Part shown: piece by piece, positions 7,847-18,048 of the stretch
Position numbering within the stretch: the stretch's first letter is position 1
Layout: each line of letters begins with the position of its first letter
Assembly: GCA_001664505.1 (NCBI GenBank)
Contig: CP011806.1
Span: forward strand, 904,399 to 968,398
From: Acidobacteria bacterium Mor1
Lineage (GTDB): Bacteria; Acidobacteriota; Polarisedimenticolia; Polarisedimenticolales; Polarisedimenticolaceae
Direction: 5' to 3'
DNA length: 64,000 nt
Made by a program: the position numbers and the translations under genes
The notes under the pieces: model-generated
Databases searched by the model: none
Told to the model about the DNA's origin: nothing
Seen by the model: only the letters and a program-made list of their open reading frames with translations

Positions 7847-9834
7847 GCCAGCACGGCCTTCTGCTTGAGGAACCGGATGCGATCCCTGTGAGACGCCGCC
7901 TCCTCGAACTCGAGACGTTCGGCCGCATCCAGCATCAGCTTCTCGAGCCGGCCGATCTCCGCCTCGAGGGCGACGAGATCCTCGAAGACCTCTTCGTCCT
8001 CTTCCTGCTCCAGCGGCACCGTCGAGTAGTCCGCCTCGATGGGGCTGCCCATCAGTTCGTCCATGGCCCGCCGCACGCTCTCGGGGGTGATCCCGTGCTC
8101 GGCGTTGTAGGCCTCCTGGACCCCGCGGCGGCGTTCGGTCTCCTCGATCGCCCTGCGCATCGAGTCGGTGACCTTGTCGGCGTAGAGCACCGCCCGGCCG
8201 GCGACGTGCCGGGCCGCCCGACCGATGGTCTGGATCAGCGAGTTCTCCGAGCGCAGGTAGCCTTCCTTGTCGGCGTCGAGAATCGCCACCATCGAGACCT
8301 CGGGAAGGTCGAGCCCCTCCCGCAACAGGTTGACGCCTACCAGCACCTCGATCTCACCCCGGCGCAGGTCCCGCAGGATGCGCACCCGGTCGAGGGTATC
8401 GACGTCGGAGTGCAGATACTCGACCTTGATCCCCAGGTCCCGGTAGTACTCGGTCAGATCCTCGGCCATGCGCTTGGTCAGGGTCGTGACCAGCACCCGC
8501 TCGTCCCGGGCGACCCGCTCGCGGATCTCTCCCAGCAGGTCGTCTACCTGGCCGTCCACCGGGCGGATCACCACCTCGGGATCGAGCAACCCGGTGGGGC
8601 GCACGATCTGCTCGACGATGGTTCCGCCGACCAGATCCAGTTCGAAGTCCCCGGGTGTGGCCGAGACGTAGATCGTCTGCCCACGGCGTTCCTCGAACTC
8701 CTCGAAGGTCAGCGGGCGGTTGTCCAGCGCCGACGGCAGCCTGAAACCGTGTTCCACGAGAGTCGACTTCCGCGAGCGGTCACCGTGGAACATCCCCCGC
8801 ACCTGGGGCAGCATCACGTGGCTCTCGTCGACGATGAACAGCGTGTCCGCCGGGAAGTAGTCGATCAGCGTCGGCGGTGGTTCGCCGGGTTGGCGTCCGG
8901 TCAGATGCCGGGAGTAGTTCTCGATCCCGTGGCAGAACCCTACCTCCTGCATCATCTCGAGGTCGAACATGGTGCGCTGGTGCAGCCGCTGGGCCTCCAG
9001 CAACTTGCCGTTCCCCTCGAGGACCTGCAGGTGTTCCGTCAGCTCGCTGCGGATCGCCGCCACCGCACGCTTGCGTTCGTCCTCGGGGGTCACGTAATGG
9101 GAGTTCGGATAGACCGGATGCCGCGGCACGGTCTCGACGACCTTGCCTCGCACCGGATCGAGGCGGGCGATCGACTCGATCTCGTCTCCCCAGAACTCCA
9201 CCCGGATCGCCTCGTCCAGATAGGAGGGCCAGATCTCGACGGTATCTCCCCGCACCCGGAACACGCCCCGGCGCAGGTCCATGTTGGTCCGCTCGTACTG
9301 GATATCGACCAGTTTCCGCAGCACCCGGTCCCGATCGACGCTCATGCCCTGCTCGAGCAGCAGCATCATGCCGTGGTACATCTCCGGCGAACCGAGACCG
9401 TAGATGCAGGAGACGCTGGCCACGATCAACATGTCGCGACGCTCGAACAGGCCCCGGGTCGCCGCGTGGCGCATCCGGTCGATCTGCTCGTTGATCGTGG
9501 CGTCCTTCTCGATGTAGGTGTCGCTCTGAGGCACGTAGGCCTCGGGCTGGTAGTAGTCGTAGTACGAGACGAAGTACTCGACCCCGTTGTGGGGGAACAG
9601 CCGGCGGAACTCCTGGTACAGCTGAGCCGCCAGGGTCTTGTTGTGGGCCAGCACCAGCGCCGGCCGGTTCAGCCGGGCGACCACGTTGGCGATGGTGAAG
9701 GTCTTGCCCGAACCGGTCACGCCCAGGAGCACCTGGTCCTGCAGGCCGGCTTCGATGCCGGCGCAGAGCTCCTCGATGGCCTTGGGCTGGTCCCCGGTAG
9801 GCCGGAACTCCGATACGATCTCGAACTCCCGCAT
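7843..9834 (-). CDS. uvrB: Excinuclease ABC subunit B
   Basis: UvrB is the damage-verifying helicase-like subunit of nucleotide excision repair. The 663-residue product shows helicase motif I ([11 protein letters not shown]), the beta-hairpin region ([15 protein letters not shown]), the DESH box (FIVDESHV), motif V/VI ([22 protein letters not shown]) and a C-terminal UVR coiled coil ([18 protein letters not shown]) that contacts UvrC. Length is normal. ATG at 9834 ([10 protein letters not shown]) was chosen because canonical UvrB begins a few residues before F-x-PTGDQP; in-frame codons further upstream are unsupported. It heads a seven-gene minus-strand run ending at the sulfatase gene and diverges from PBP1A. 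Confidence 0.97.
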   Translation of the reverse strand: MREFEIVSEFRPTGDQPKAIEELCAGIEAGLQDQVLLGVTGSGKTFTIANVVARLNRPALVLAHNKTLAAQLYQEFRRLFPHNGVEYFVSYYDYYQPEAYVPQSDTYIEKDATINEQIDRMRHAATRGLFERRDMLIVASVSCIYGLGSPEMYHGMMLLLEQGMSVDRDRVLRKLVDIQYERTNMDLRRGVFRVRGDTVEIWPSYLDEAIRVEFWGDEIESIARLDPVRGKVVETVPRHPVYPNSHYVTPEDERKRAVAAIRSELTEHLQVLEGNGKLLEAQRLHQRTMFDLEMMQEVGFCHGIENYSRHLTGRQPGEPPPTLIDYFPADTLFIVDESHVMLPQVRGMFHGDRSRKSTLVEHGFRLPSALDNRPLTFEEFEERRGQTIYVSATPGDFELDLVGGTIVEQIVRPTGLLDPEVVIRPVDGQVDDLLGEIRERVARDERVLVTTLTKRMAEDLTEYYRDLGIKVEYLHSDVDTLDRVRILRDLRRGEIEVLVGVNLLREGLDLPEVSMVAILDADKEGYLRSENSLIQTIGRAARHVAGRAVLYADKVTDSMRRAIEETERRRGVQEAYNAEHGITPESVRRAMDELMGSPIEADYSTVPLEQEEDEEVFEDLVALEAEIGRLEKLMLDAAERLEFEEAASHRDRIRFLKQKAVLA

Positions 9835-9935
9835 GGGGTCGAGCCTAGCACGCAGCCCAGGGGGAATCCGGCCCCGGCGGCAGCCTACTGTCACTCGACG
9901 TCGTGAGGGAGTATTCTAGGGAGGTGCACCCGAAG

Positions 9936-12530
9936 GTGAAGAAGCACTGGCGCGTTCTGCTGCTCGGGACCCTGGTCCTGATCGCGGCGATCGCGGGCAC
10001 CTGGCTCGGCCGATCCATGCGGCTGGGCCTGCCCAACGTGAACGCCCTCGAGGACTACGCGCCCCCGGTCACCACCCGGGTGCTCGACCAGGACGGCAGC
10101 GTCGTCGAGACCTTCGCCGAGCAACGGCGCATGCTGGTCCAGCACGACGCCATCGCTCCGGAGTTCCTGCAGGCGCTGGTGGCGGTCGAGGACGCCGGCT
10201 TCTACGACCACCCAGGCGTCGACGTCAAGGGCATCCTGCGGGCCGCGGTGCGCAACGTGGCCGCCGGCGGCATCACCCAGGGCGCCAGCACCCTGACCCA
10301 GCAGCTGGCTCGCAACCTGTTCCTCACGCCGAAGCGAACCATCCGGCGCAAGGCCCAGGAGGCCCTGCTGGCCCTGGAGATCGAGCGGCTTTACTCCAAG
10401 GAGGAGATCCTCCGCTTCTACTGTAACCAGGTGTACATGGGTCACGGCTACTACGGCGTCGAGGCGGCCTCCCGCTTCTATACCGGCAAGCCCGCCCGCG
10501 AACTGGACCTGCCCGAGGCCGCCATGCTGGCGGGACTGATCCAGCGCCCCGAGGGGATCAGTCCGTTCAAGAATCCCAAACGGGCCGAGAGCCGCCGCCG
10601 TCACGTGCTGAACCGCATGGTCGAGGTCGGCTACCTGACCCGCGAGGAAGCCGACGCGGCCGCCGAGGCCCCTCTCCCCTCCCCGGAGACCCGGCGGGAC
10701 GACGAGGGGGGCGCCTACTACGTGGAAGGGGTGCGCCGCTGGCTGCAGGATCAGTTCGGCGACACCTCGATCTATCGCGCCGGCTACGAGGTCGAGACCA
10801 CCCTCGATCCCAGGCTGCAGGCCATCGCCAACCATGCGGTGGAAACCGGACTCCGCGCCCTGGACAAGCGCCAGGGTTGGCGCGGCCCCGCCGGCCGAGT
10901 CCCCGAGGGAGAAGACCCGGCGAGTTTCGAGCCGGACTCCTGGCGCAGCGCCCTGTTCGAGGAGGGAGACATCGCCGACGGCGTGGTGCAGTCCGTCGAG
11001 CGCTCGACCGCCTCGGTGCGGGTCGGGCCCTACACAGCGACCCTCGACGCCAAGGGGGTCGCCTGGACCAAACAGAGAAACCTCGGCAAGCTGTTTTCCG
11101 CCGGGGATCTGATCCACGTCGCCATCGCCACCGTCAATGCCGACGAGGCCTCGATCTCGATCACCCTGGAGCAGGAACCGGAAGTCGAGGCGGCCCTGGT
11201 CGCCCTGGACCCGGCGACCGGTGCGGTCCGTGCCCTGGTGGGAGGCTTCGACTTCGAGCGCAGCGAGTACGACCGCGCGACCCAGGCCAAGCGCCAGACC
11301 GGCTCCGCGTTCAAGCCGTTCGTGCTGGCCGCCGCCCTCAACGAAGGCTGGACCCTGGCCGACACCCTGATCGATGCCCCCACCGTGTTCCTCAACCCTC
11401 GGCAACCGGATCCCTACATCCCCCGCAACTACACCAACCGGTACTACGGCAAGATGACCCTGCGCGAAGCGATGGAGCGCTCGGCCAACGTCGCCACCGT
11501 CAAGCTGCTCAACCACATCGGGACCGGCCCGGTGATCGAAACCGCCCGGCGCCTCGGCATCGGCGGGAACCTCGAGCCCTACCCGTCCCTGGCCCTGGGC
11601 GCCTTCGAGCTGACCCTGCTGGAGCTGACCGCGGCCTACGGCACCATGGCCAACCAGGGCGTTCGGGTCGAACCCCATCTGGTCCGCGAGGTGCGGGATC
11701 CGTCGGGCGCGGTGCTCTACCGGGTCGAGCCCGCCATCAGCGAGGCGATGTCCCCCGAGGTCGCCTACCTGATGAACCAGGTCCTCCGAGGCGTGATCAC
11801 CAGCGGCACCGGGCGTTCCGCCGCTTCGATCCCGGTCGCTCTGGCCGGCAAGACCGGCACCACCGACGACAACACCGACGCCTGGTTCATCGGCTACTCC
11901 CCGGATCTGGCCCTGGGGGTCTGGGTCGGACACGACACCAAACGGACCCTGGGCAAGCGGGAGACCGGCGCCCAGGCTGCGCTGCCGATCTGGCGGGACT
12001 TCATGAAGCTGGCCTACCCCGAGGGCTCCGAACTGGAGTTCCCCGAACCTCCCGGAATCCGCCGGATCGTGATCGATCGCAAGACCGGCAAACGAGCCAA
12101 CCCCGCAGCCGGTTGCGACGCCGGATTCACCGAGGTGTTCCTCGAGGGTAGCGAGCCGGCCTCCTACTGCACCGCCGCCGAACAGCGACAGGCTTCCTGG
12201 CCCTACATGTTCCAGCGCTACGAACTGGACGATCGTGGAGCCCTGCGTATCCCGGCGCGGCACGTGCACCAGCTGATGACCAGCGCCGGCGAACTCTCCC
12301 TGGACGGCTACCCCGGCCAGCGGCGATTCCGCTGGTGGGACGACGAGCGGGGTAACCTGACGATCCCCTTCAGCATCGTTCCCGGCGGTGAGCCGGAACC
12401 TCTGCCTGAGTACATCCGTCGCTATCTGGCGCAGAACGGTGAGAGTCCCGGGGACTGGTTCGGCACCGACGGCCGCTTCGCCGACGTTACGCTGTTCCGT
12501 AGCGGCGGCGCGCCTCGCGACGCTCGCTGA
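9936..12530 (+). CDS. Penicillin-binding protein 1A (bifunctional transglycosylase/transpeptidase)
   Basis: Peptidoglycan synthase anchored by one N-terminal membrane helix (VLLLGTLVLIAAIAGTW). The glycosyltransferase-51 domain follows, with the catalytic Glu in VEDAGFYDHPG (about residue 85) and TLTQQLARN. The transpeptidase has Ser457 in SAFK, SAN in the middle motif (ERSANVATVK) and K639-TGT. About 864 residues, usual for class A PBPs; an OB-like insert lies between the two domains. The GTG at 9936 is preferred because AGGGAGG sits 11 bases before it; a GTG at 9903 in the same frame adds 11 residues but has no ribosome site. The last 44 bases overlap the convergent lipoate ligase-like gene. 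Confidence 0.93.
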   Translation: MKKHWRVLLLGTLVLIAAIAGTWLGRSMRLGLPNVNALEDYAPPVTTRVLDQDGSVVETFAEQRRMLVQHDAIAPEFLQALVAVEDAGFYDHPGVDVKGILRAAVRNVAAGGITQGASTLTQQLARNLFLTPKRTIRRKAQEALLALEIERLYSKEEILRFYCNQVYMGHGYYGVEAASRFYTGKPARELDLPEAAMLAGLIQRPEGISPFKNPKRAESRRRHVLNRMVEVGYLTREEADAAAEAPLPSPETRRDDEGGAYYVEGVRRWLQDQFGDTSIYRAGYEVETTLDPRLQAIANHAVETGLRALDKRQGWRGPAGRVPEGEDPASFEPDSWRSALFEEGDIADGVVQSVERSTASVRVGPYTATLDAKGVAWTKQRNLGKLFSAGDLIHVAIATVNADEASISITLEQEPEVEAALVALDPATGAVRALVGGFDFERSEYDRATQAKRQTGSAFKPFVLAAALNEGWTLADTLIDAPTVFLNPRQPDPYIPRNYTNRYYGKMTLREAMERSANVATVKLLNHIGTGPVIETARRLGIGGNLEPYPSLALGAFELTLLELTAAYGTMANQGVRVEPHLVREVRDPSGAVLYRVEPAISEAMSPEVAYLMNQVLRGVITSGTGRSAASIPVALAGKTGTTDDNTDAWFIGYSPDLALGVWVGHDTKRTLGKRETGAQAALPIWRDFMKLAYPEGSELEFPEPPGIRRIVIDRKTGKRANPAAGCDAGFTEVFLEGSEPASYCTAAEQRQASWPYMFQRYELDDRGALRIPARHVHQLMTSAGELSLDGYPGQRRFRWWDDERGNLTIPFSIVPGGEPEPLPEYIRRYLAQNGESPGDWFGTDGRFADVTLFRSGGAPRDAR

Positions 12531-13266
12531 ACTCCCGCTCCTCGGGGGTCAGGCATCCGGGCAGTAACCGAATATCCAGAGCCCGGGAAAACCCACGGCA
12601 GAGCGCGTCGTCGATCTCGTCGTCCGAGACCTCGCGCCCCAGCACCGTCTCGATCCCGACGAAGGCCGCCGGGTCGACCGGCTCACCGGTCCAACGGCGA
12701 AAACCCTCCGCCGACACCACCCGCGGGATGGAACCCTGCTGGAGGAACGCGCCCCGCCGCCGAAGCTGGGCGACTCCGACGAACTTGCGGCGTCCGGTGG
12801 TCAACTCGTGGGGGGCCGCCTGGGCAAAGCATGCCGCCGAACCCGATGGTCTGCAGTGAAGCGGATCGGCGGCCGGCGCCGGGTCCACCTCCAATCCCAG
12901 CAACTCGAAGGTCGTTCGCAGCGCCGCGGTGGATGCGGCGTAGACCTGCTTGACGCTGCCCCCGGAGCGCGGGTCGTCCAACCGCCCGGCCAGAGAGAAG
13001 GTCCGCTCCCCCTCGTGGAGCACCACGCGACCCCCGGTCGGACGCCGCTGCCAATCGACACCCTGCCGCTGCCGAGCCGCCGGCTCGAGCACCTCCGCCG
13101 GATCTTGATGCTTGCCCAGGGTCAGCGCGGGACGGGACCAGCCATAGAGCCGCAGGGTCGGCTCATGAAGCCGGCCACACACGTAGCTCTCGAGAATCGC
13201 CTCGTCCACCGCCATGTTGCGCGCGGCCGAACCGGGGCCGTCGCGCAGAACCCGCCAGGCGGTCAA
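12487..13266 (-). CDS. Lipoate-protein ligase A family protein
   Basis: A 259-residue member of the biotin/lipoate A/B ligase family. AARNMAVDEAIL at the N-terminus, WQRRPTGGRVVLHEGE (the RRxxGGG-like substrate loop) and GRRKFVGVAQLRRRGAFLQQGSI (Lys that contacts the acyl group, then the QGSI strand) are characteristic. It would transfer lipoate or octanoate to a carrier protein, but family members of this length also include octanoyltransferases (LipM-type), so the reaction is not fixed. The TTG start overlaps the stop of neither neighbour upstream except the regulator gene (TTGA at 13263-13266), so it is read from the same transcript as the regulator only if initiated far upstream. The 3' end overlaps PBP1A by 44 bases on the other strand. 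Confidence 0.8.
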   Translation of the reverse strand: MTAWRVLRDGPGSAARNMAVDEAILESYVCGRLHEPTLRLYGWSRPALTLGKHQDPAEVLEPAARQRQGVDWQRRPTGGRVVLHEGERTFSLAGRLDDPRSGGSVKQVYAASTAALRTTFELLGLEVDPAPAADPLHCRPSGSAACFAQAAPHELTTGRRKFVGVAQLRRRGAFLQQGSIPRVVSAEGFRRWTGEPVDPAAFVGIETVLGREVSDDEIDDALCRGFSRALDIRLLPGCLTPEEREFSERREARRRYGTA

Positions 13267-14597
13267 GCTTCGGGGCGCCTCCGGAACTCGGCGGACCGGA
13301 TCGAGTATTTCCGTAGCAGCCGCTGGAGCGCCGAGCGCAACATCCCTGCCTGTTGGGCGGCAGCGGTGACGTTGCCCCGGTTCCGCTCGAGCAGTCCGGT
13401 CAGGTACTTCTTCTCGAACGCCTCGACCACTGCACGCTTGGCGTCCTTGAAGATCTCGCTCGAGTCGCTGCCCGAGGCCGCCGGCGCAGCGGGCGCCTCG
13501 GCGCTGCGAATCGCGTCCGGCAGGTCCCGCGGGTGGATCATCCCGCCGGAGGCCAGAATCACCGCCTGTTCCACGGCGTTGCGCAACTCACGAGCGTTGC
13601 CCGGCCAGCGGTGGTGTTCGAGCATCGTCAGACTCTCGGGGGTCAAATGGATCGGCGGCAGGGCGTTCAACTCGCGAATCGACTGGATGAAGTGCCGGGT
13701 CAGCAGAGGAATGTCCTCGACCCGCTGACGCAGCGGCGGCACCTCGACCCGGCCCGCCAGTTGCTCGGCGAGACCCGGACGCAAACGGCCCTGTTCTTCA
13801 GCCTCGGCCACAGGCATCGAGGTACTGGCGACCAGCCGCACCGCACCGCCACGGCCGAGCAGATCGGAGAGCTTGTCCTGGATCGCACCGGGGACCCGAT
13901 CGATGGCGGAGATGTAGACCGTGCCTCCTCGGGCGCCGTTGAACGCGCCGACATCCCCCGAACCGAACAACTCGTTCTCGAGCCCCTCCGCCGAGAAAGA
14001 AGGGGTATCGATCGCGATGAACGGGGACTCGCTGCGGCCGGACATTCCGTGCAGCACTCGCGCCGCCAGGGTCTTGCCCACACCGGCCTCGCCGGTGAAC
14101 ACGACGTTGGCGTCGGTGGAAGCAAGCCGTTCGATCCGTTCCCGCAGAGCCTCCATGGCCGCGCTGCGACCGACGAGCCCCTGATAGCCGGCGCGGGCGC
14201 GCAACTCGTCACGAAACCCGTCCCGCTCCGCGACCAGGTCCCGCTGGGCGACGACCCGTGTGCGCAACGTCGCCAGCGCCGTCGGGGAAAGCGGTTTGAT
14301 CAGAACGTCGAACGCCCCCGCATCGAGAGCGCGGGCAGCCGCGTCGGTACTCTCCGCGCCGAGCAATCCGACGACCACCAGCCCCGGATGGGCGCCGGTC
14401 ATTCCCGCCAGGGTTTCCCCGGCGGTGGGTTCGTCGAGTTCGAGGAACAGCACATCCGGCTTGTGCGCACGGACATGCTCGAGCGCGTCCACCGAGGACA
14501 TCGCCTGGGACATCATCCCCTGGGATTCAAGCGCCGCGCGCAACGCGTCGCGCACGGCCGGGTCACGATCAACCACCAGTGCGGTGGGATGCTCCAT
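13263..14597 (-). CDS. Degenerate NtrC-family response regulator
   Basis: A 444-residue protein with receiver, AAA+ and Fis-type domains in the order of sigma-54 activators. The receiver keeps Asp10/Asp12 and Lys101 but has Glu53 where the phosphoacceptor Asp should be, and no Thr/Ser in the switch strand (VVGLLGAE). The AAA+ domain has Walker A GEAGVGKT (169-176), but the sigma-54-contacting GAFTGA loop is missing: ELFG is followed almost directly by AFNGARGGT, which aligns with the segment after that loop. Walker B reads VYISAID instead of LFLDEI. The C-terminus has a Fis helix-turn-helix (GNVTAAAQQAGMLRSALQR, about 408-426). ATG 14597 has AGGGGG seven bases upstream. It probably does not act as a normal sigma-54 activator. 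Confidence 0.85.
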   Translation of the reverse strand: MEHPTALVVDRDPAVRDALRAALESQGMMSQAMSSVDALEHVRAHKPDVLFLELDEPTAGETLAGMTGAHPGLVVVGLLGAESTDAAARALDAGAFDVLIKPLSPTALATLRTRVVAQRDLVAERDGFRDELRARAGYQGLVGRSAAMEALRERIERLASTDANVVFTGEAGVGKTLAARVLHGMSGRSESPFIAIDTPSFSAEGLENELFGSGDVGAFNGARGGTVYISAIDRVPGAIQDKLSDLLGRGGAVRLVASTSMPVAEAEEQGRLRPGLAEQLAGRVEVPPLRQRVEDIPLLTRHFIQSIRELNALPPIHLTPESLTMLEHHRWPGNARELRNAVEQAVILASGGMIHPRDLPDAIRSAEAPAAPAASGSDSSEIFKDAKRAVVEAFEKKYLTGLLERNRGNVTAAAQQAGMLRSALQRLLRKYSIRSAEFRRRPEA

Positions 14598-14802
14598 CCG
14601 AATGCCCCCTATGCGAGGTTTCATGCTCCCGGCTCGGGCGAATACTTCGCATCCGCTATTTCTGCCGGGCACTCTGATGACCATCGGTCGCTTGCGAGCC
14701 AAGTATACCGAGGTCCACATCCGGATTGGAACCGAATTGGTGGGAAGTTCTGCGGTTGTTTCGCCCGTGCCCCGAATGTGCCGCGGGTGCAACAGGAAGG
14801 CG

Positions 14803-17625
14803 TCAGGCGCTGCCTTCCAGGGCGCGGACCTTGTCCTGCACATCCCGGTAGTCCGGATCCATCGCCAGGACCGCCCGGAACAGATCCAGGGCGCCGCCGG
14901 CCTCGCCGGACATCTCCAGCACCTCGCCCAGATCGTAGTTCAGGCTGCGCGTCGCCTCGGCATCCCCTTCCGCCGCCCGCAGCGCGTCGCGATACCAACG
15001 AACCGCACCTTCGAGGTCCTGCTTCTCCCGATGGCACAGGGCCAACATGCTGCAGGCCTCGCGCAGCAGGTCCGGGGAATTGACCGCGATCTGGAACTCG
15101 TCGATGGCCTCGTTGATCAGGCCCATCTCCTTGTAGGCGATGCCCAGATCGTAGTGGGTCCGGTGATCGTCCTCGCCGACCTCTTCCTGCACGTGCTGAC
15201 GGAAGGCCGCGAAGACCTCTTCGATGCTCTCGTCGGACTCGGACTGGGGCGTGACCGTCGGCTCCTCGAACAGATCCTCCTCGAGAGCCTCGGTGATCGC
15301 GGTCAGATCCTCGTCGTCGTCGAGACCCGGCTCGGGGACGCCGGGGGGCATGGCCGGTTCGGGAACCGAGGCGGCCACAGGCGCCTGCGCCGCGGGAGCC
15401 GGCGCCGCCGGTTCGACCGGGGCCTCGGCGGCCGGGGCGGCCGGCTGCGCGGGGGCGGCCTCGACGGGCTGCTCGACCGGCTGCACCGGCTCGGCTGCCG
15501 GTTGAGGAGCCGCCGGCTCGGGGGCCGGAGGCAGGGCCGCCAATGCGGCGTCGAGTCCGGCCTGGATCTCGTCCAGTTCGGGGCCTTCGAATCCCAGGGT
15601 GCGCAGGGCGTCGATCTGGACCTTCGCCGGCTCGAGCTGCCCCTGCATCAACATCGAACGAATGCCCTTGAGCAGTTCGGCATCGGGACGCCGGATTCCT
15701 GAATCCTCGCTCGTATCTTCCCGGGCGGCCGGCTCGGCAGCCTCGGCAGCGGGCTCGGCGACAACCGCCGGCTCCGGGGCCTCTGCCGGCTCGGGCGCCG
15801 CGACTTCGGCGGCGGGCTCCGCCTCCGCGCCGATCTCCGGCTCGTCCTCTTCGAAGCTGGCGAAGTCGATGATGAGTTCGTCGGCGTCCGCCTTGGCCTT
15901 GGCCTTGGCCTTGGCCTTGGGCGACTTCGCGGCCGCCTTCTTCGACGCCTTTCCTGCCTTGGCTGCGGCAGGCGCGGGCTTCGGTTCCGCCGACAGCAGG
16001 CCCAACAGCTCGAGTTTGGCCCGCTCGGCGTCGGGGATCGTCCCGTGGCCGCGAGCCTCCTCGACGGCCGCTTTGGCAGCCGCGGAATCTCCCGCGGCTT
16101 TCTGGGCGATCGCGTACTCGGTGAGCACCGGGATCAGCTCGGCGCCGGCACCCTGCAGCCGCATCAACTTGACCAGCCGGTCCTGGGCCTCGACGTAGCC
16201 GGGGAAGCGGGTAGTGACCTGCAGCAGCTGGTCTCGCGCCTGGTCGATCAGTCCGTATTTCTCCAGAATCTCCGCCTGGGTCATCCGCCCGCTGGCGAAC
16301 TCCTCATCGCTGCGGCTCAACGGCACCGCCGGAGCAGCCAGACTCGGATCGAGCCCGTCGGTGGCAACGGCGGCTGCCGGAGCGTCTGCTGCCGCCTCGC
16401 CGTCGGCCATCTCCTCGGGGACCTCGCCCGCTTCAGACGCCGCCTCGTCTTCCGCCGGAGCCTCGGGGAGCATCTCTTCGGCCTCGGAGGCGGCCAGCAG
16501 CGGCGACTCCGGACGGATCTCCCGCAACTGGTCCAGCATCAACGAGGCTTCGTCGTGCATCGAGCGGCTGCGGTAGGCCTGGACCAGGCTCTCCAGGGCT
16601 CCGCCGCTTCCCTCGCGGTCGCCGATCGCCTTCAGCACATGGTAGAGGCGCTGCAGGGCCGGGATGTGTCCGGGATCTTCGAGGTTGACCAGCCGTTCGA
16701 GCGCCGCCACGAGTTCCGCCGCGCTCCCGTCATCGGTCCAGCGCTTGATCGCCGGGTCGAAGGCCTGCCAGACCGGTTCTTCTTCACCGGCATCGATCTT
16801 GGCGCGAAAGACCGCCATGAACACGTCGGCATCGGCCGGGCGTGCCGACTCCAGCAGCACCTCGACCGCCTTGTCCAGTTTGCCCGCTTCGTGGTGACAG
16901 AGCGCGAGCTCACCGGTCAGTGAGGGATCGTCGGCCCCGGCATGAATCCGGGTGGAGAGCAGGCCGATGGCGGCATCCAGCCGGCCGGCGGTTCGCATGC
17001 AGGAAGCCGCGCCGATGACGGCGTCGACGCTGTTCGGATCGACGTCGATGGCCCGTTTGAAATGCAGATCGGCCTGGGCCTGGTTGCCCTGCTCCTGATA
17101 CAGGCGGGCGACGTTCCCGAAGTTCTGGGCGGCGCGTTCGGTGTCCCCGGCGGCAGCCAGGGCCTCGGCCAACTGGAGACGGTGTGAAGGTTCCTCGGGC
17201 TGTGCGGCGATCAGCTTCTCGTAGACCGCCTGAGCCTCGTCGAACTTCTCTTCCGCGATGAGCTTGTCCGCGGCGCGGACGAGGTTCGCCCGGGCATCCC
17301 CCAGCAGGTTCTGGCGGAGATAGAGCTCCCCGAGCCGGATGTTGGACTCGGTATGGTCCGGGACCAGGCGCAGGACCTTCTTGTAGATCGCAATGGCCTT
17401 GGGGATGAACCCGCCCTCGGAAAAGGACGCCGCGATCTTCTCGTAATAATCGACCGCCTCTTCGTTGCGGCCTTGGCGCGCCAACAGGTCGCCCACTCGA
17501 TTGAGCGCAGGCATATCACCCGGATTGGCCGCAACGAACTGTTGCAGCTTACCGAGCGCAGCCTGGACACGACCCTGCTTGAGAAGCCTCTCGGCCTCTT
17601 TGAGCGCCTTCTCCCTTTGCTCCAT
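14803..17625 (-). CDS. Large TPR protein with Ala/Pro-rich linker
   Basis: A 940-residue protein with no signal peptide, so probably cytoplasmic. TPR repeats fill residues about 1-390 (for example AVDYYEKIAASF, AIAIYKKVLRLVPDH, ADLHFKRAIDVDPNS). Residues about 390-450 and 640-800 are acidic, Ala/Pro/Glu-rich and probably disordered; between them lies a short TPR-like stretch and a Lys-rich run with an (AK)n tract. The last 140 residues are a second TPR block (HYDLGIAYKEMGLINEAIDEF, AVRWYRDALRAAEGD, LFRAVLAMDPDYRDV). Such proteins act as scaffolds in gliding, pilus or polysaccharide machinery in some Gram-negatives, but nothing here identifies a partner. It lies upstream of the degenerate regulator, with 205 bases between, and 61 bases after rplS. 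Confidence 0.8.
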   Translation of the reverse strand: MEQREKALKEAERLLKQGRVQAALGKLQQFVAANPGDMPALNRVGDLLARQGRNEEAVDYYEKIAASFSEGGFIPKAIAIYKKVLRLVPDHTESNIRLGELYLRQNLLGDARANLVRAADKLIAEEKFDEAQAVYEKLIAAQPEEPSHRLQLAEALAAAGDTERAAQNFGNVARLYQEQGNQAQADLHFKRAIDVDPNSVDAVIGAASCMRTAGRLDAAIGLLSTRIHAGADDPSLTGELALCHHEAGKLDKAVEVLLESARPADADVFMAVFRAKIDAGEEEPVWQAFDPAIKRWTDDGSAAELVAALERLVNLEDPGHIPALQRLYHVLKAIGDREGSGGALESLVQAYRSRSMHDEASLMLDQLREIRPESPLLAASEAEEMLPEAPAEDEAASEAGEVPEEMADGEAAADAPAAAVATDGLDPSLAAPAVPLSRSDEEFASGRMTQAEILEKYGLIDQARDQLLQVTTRFPGYVEAQDRLVKLMRLQGAGAELIPVLTEYAIAQKAAGDSAAAKAAVEEARGHGTIPDAERAKLELLGLLSAEPKPAPAAAKAGKASKKAAAKSPKAKAKAKAKADADELIIDFASFEEDEPEIGAEAEPAAEVAAPEPAEAPEPAVVAEPAAEAAEPAAREDTSEDSGIRRPDAELLKGIRSMLMQGQLEPAKVQIDALRTLGFEGPELDEIQAGLDAALAALPPAPEPAAPQPAAEPVQPVEQPVEAAPAQPAAPAAEAPVEPAAPAPAAQAPVAASVPEPAMPPGVPEPGLDDDEDLTAITEALEEDLFEEPTVTPQSESDESIEEVFAAFRQHVQEEVGEDDHRTHYDLGIAYKEMGLINEAIDEFQIAVNSPDLLREACSMLALCHREKQDLEGAVRWYRDALRAAEGDAEATRSLNYDLGEVLEMSGEAGGALDLFRAVLAMDPDYRDVQDKVRALEGSA
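15891..15920. repeat. Five perfect tandem copies of a hexanucleotide (CCTTGG)
   Basis: CCTTGG is repeated five times without error inside the TPR gene, encoding an alternating Ala-Lys run. Slippage by whole units would keep the frame and change only the length of a basic linker. Confidence 0.9.
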
Positions 17626-17686
17626 CCAAGCTCACCCGCGACCGGAATCCCACTCCTCCGGCCGCGACCACGGTCCCGTACTGCGT

Positions 17687-18037
17687 TTAGCGAACCCGGC
17701 GTTCCGGGATTCTCGCCTTTTTCCCCCGCAGTTTCCGCAGGTAGTACAGCTTGGCCCGGCGAACCTGGCCGAAGCGCACCACGTCAATCTTTTCGACGTT
17801 GGGCGAGTGGATCGGGAACGTGCGTTCCACACCCACGCCGCTCGACGTCTTTCGCACGGTGAACGTCGCCGTCAGAGCCTCTTTGCCGCGGCGGGCGATC
17901 ACGTCCCCCTCGAACATCTGGATCCGGGACTTGTCCCCTTCCACGACCCGCACGGATACCCGCACCCGGTCCCCGGCGCGGAACTGCGGCAGGGACTTCT
18001 TCAGCCCTTCCGCGTCGATCGTCTCGATGACGTTCAT
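17687..18037 (-). CDS. rplS: 50S ribosomal protein L19
   Basis: A 116-residue L19, which sits at the 30S/50S interface. The family pattern is clear: [32 protein letters not shown], then [17 protein letters not shown], and [17 protein letters not shown] at the end. ATG at 18037 is preceded directly by an in-frame GTG (18040), which would add one residue. It lies 11 bases after trmD, in the usual rpsP-khpA-rimM-trmD-rplS order. Confidence 0.98.
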   Translation of the reverse strand: MNVIETIDAEGLKKSLPQFRAGDRVRVSVRVVEGDKSRIQMFEGDVIARRGKEALTATFTVRKTSSGVGVERTFPIHSPNVEKIDVVRFGQVRRAKLYYLRKLRGKKARIPERRVR

Positions 18038-18048
18038 CACCTTGTCCT

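Noticed and set aside
7888..12269. Long open frames antisense to uvrB (plus strand) and to PBP1A (minus strand)
   Set aside because: High GC content makes antisense frames long; they have no conserved motifs and the sense genes are certain.
14598..14802. Promoter with TATACT at 14702-14707 ahead of the degenerate regulator
   Set aside because: The -10 box is good but no -35 box lies at 16-18 bases, so it is too weak to list.
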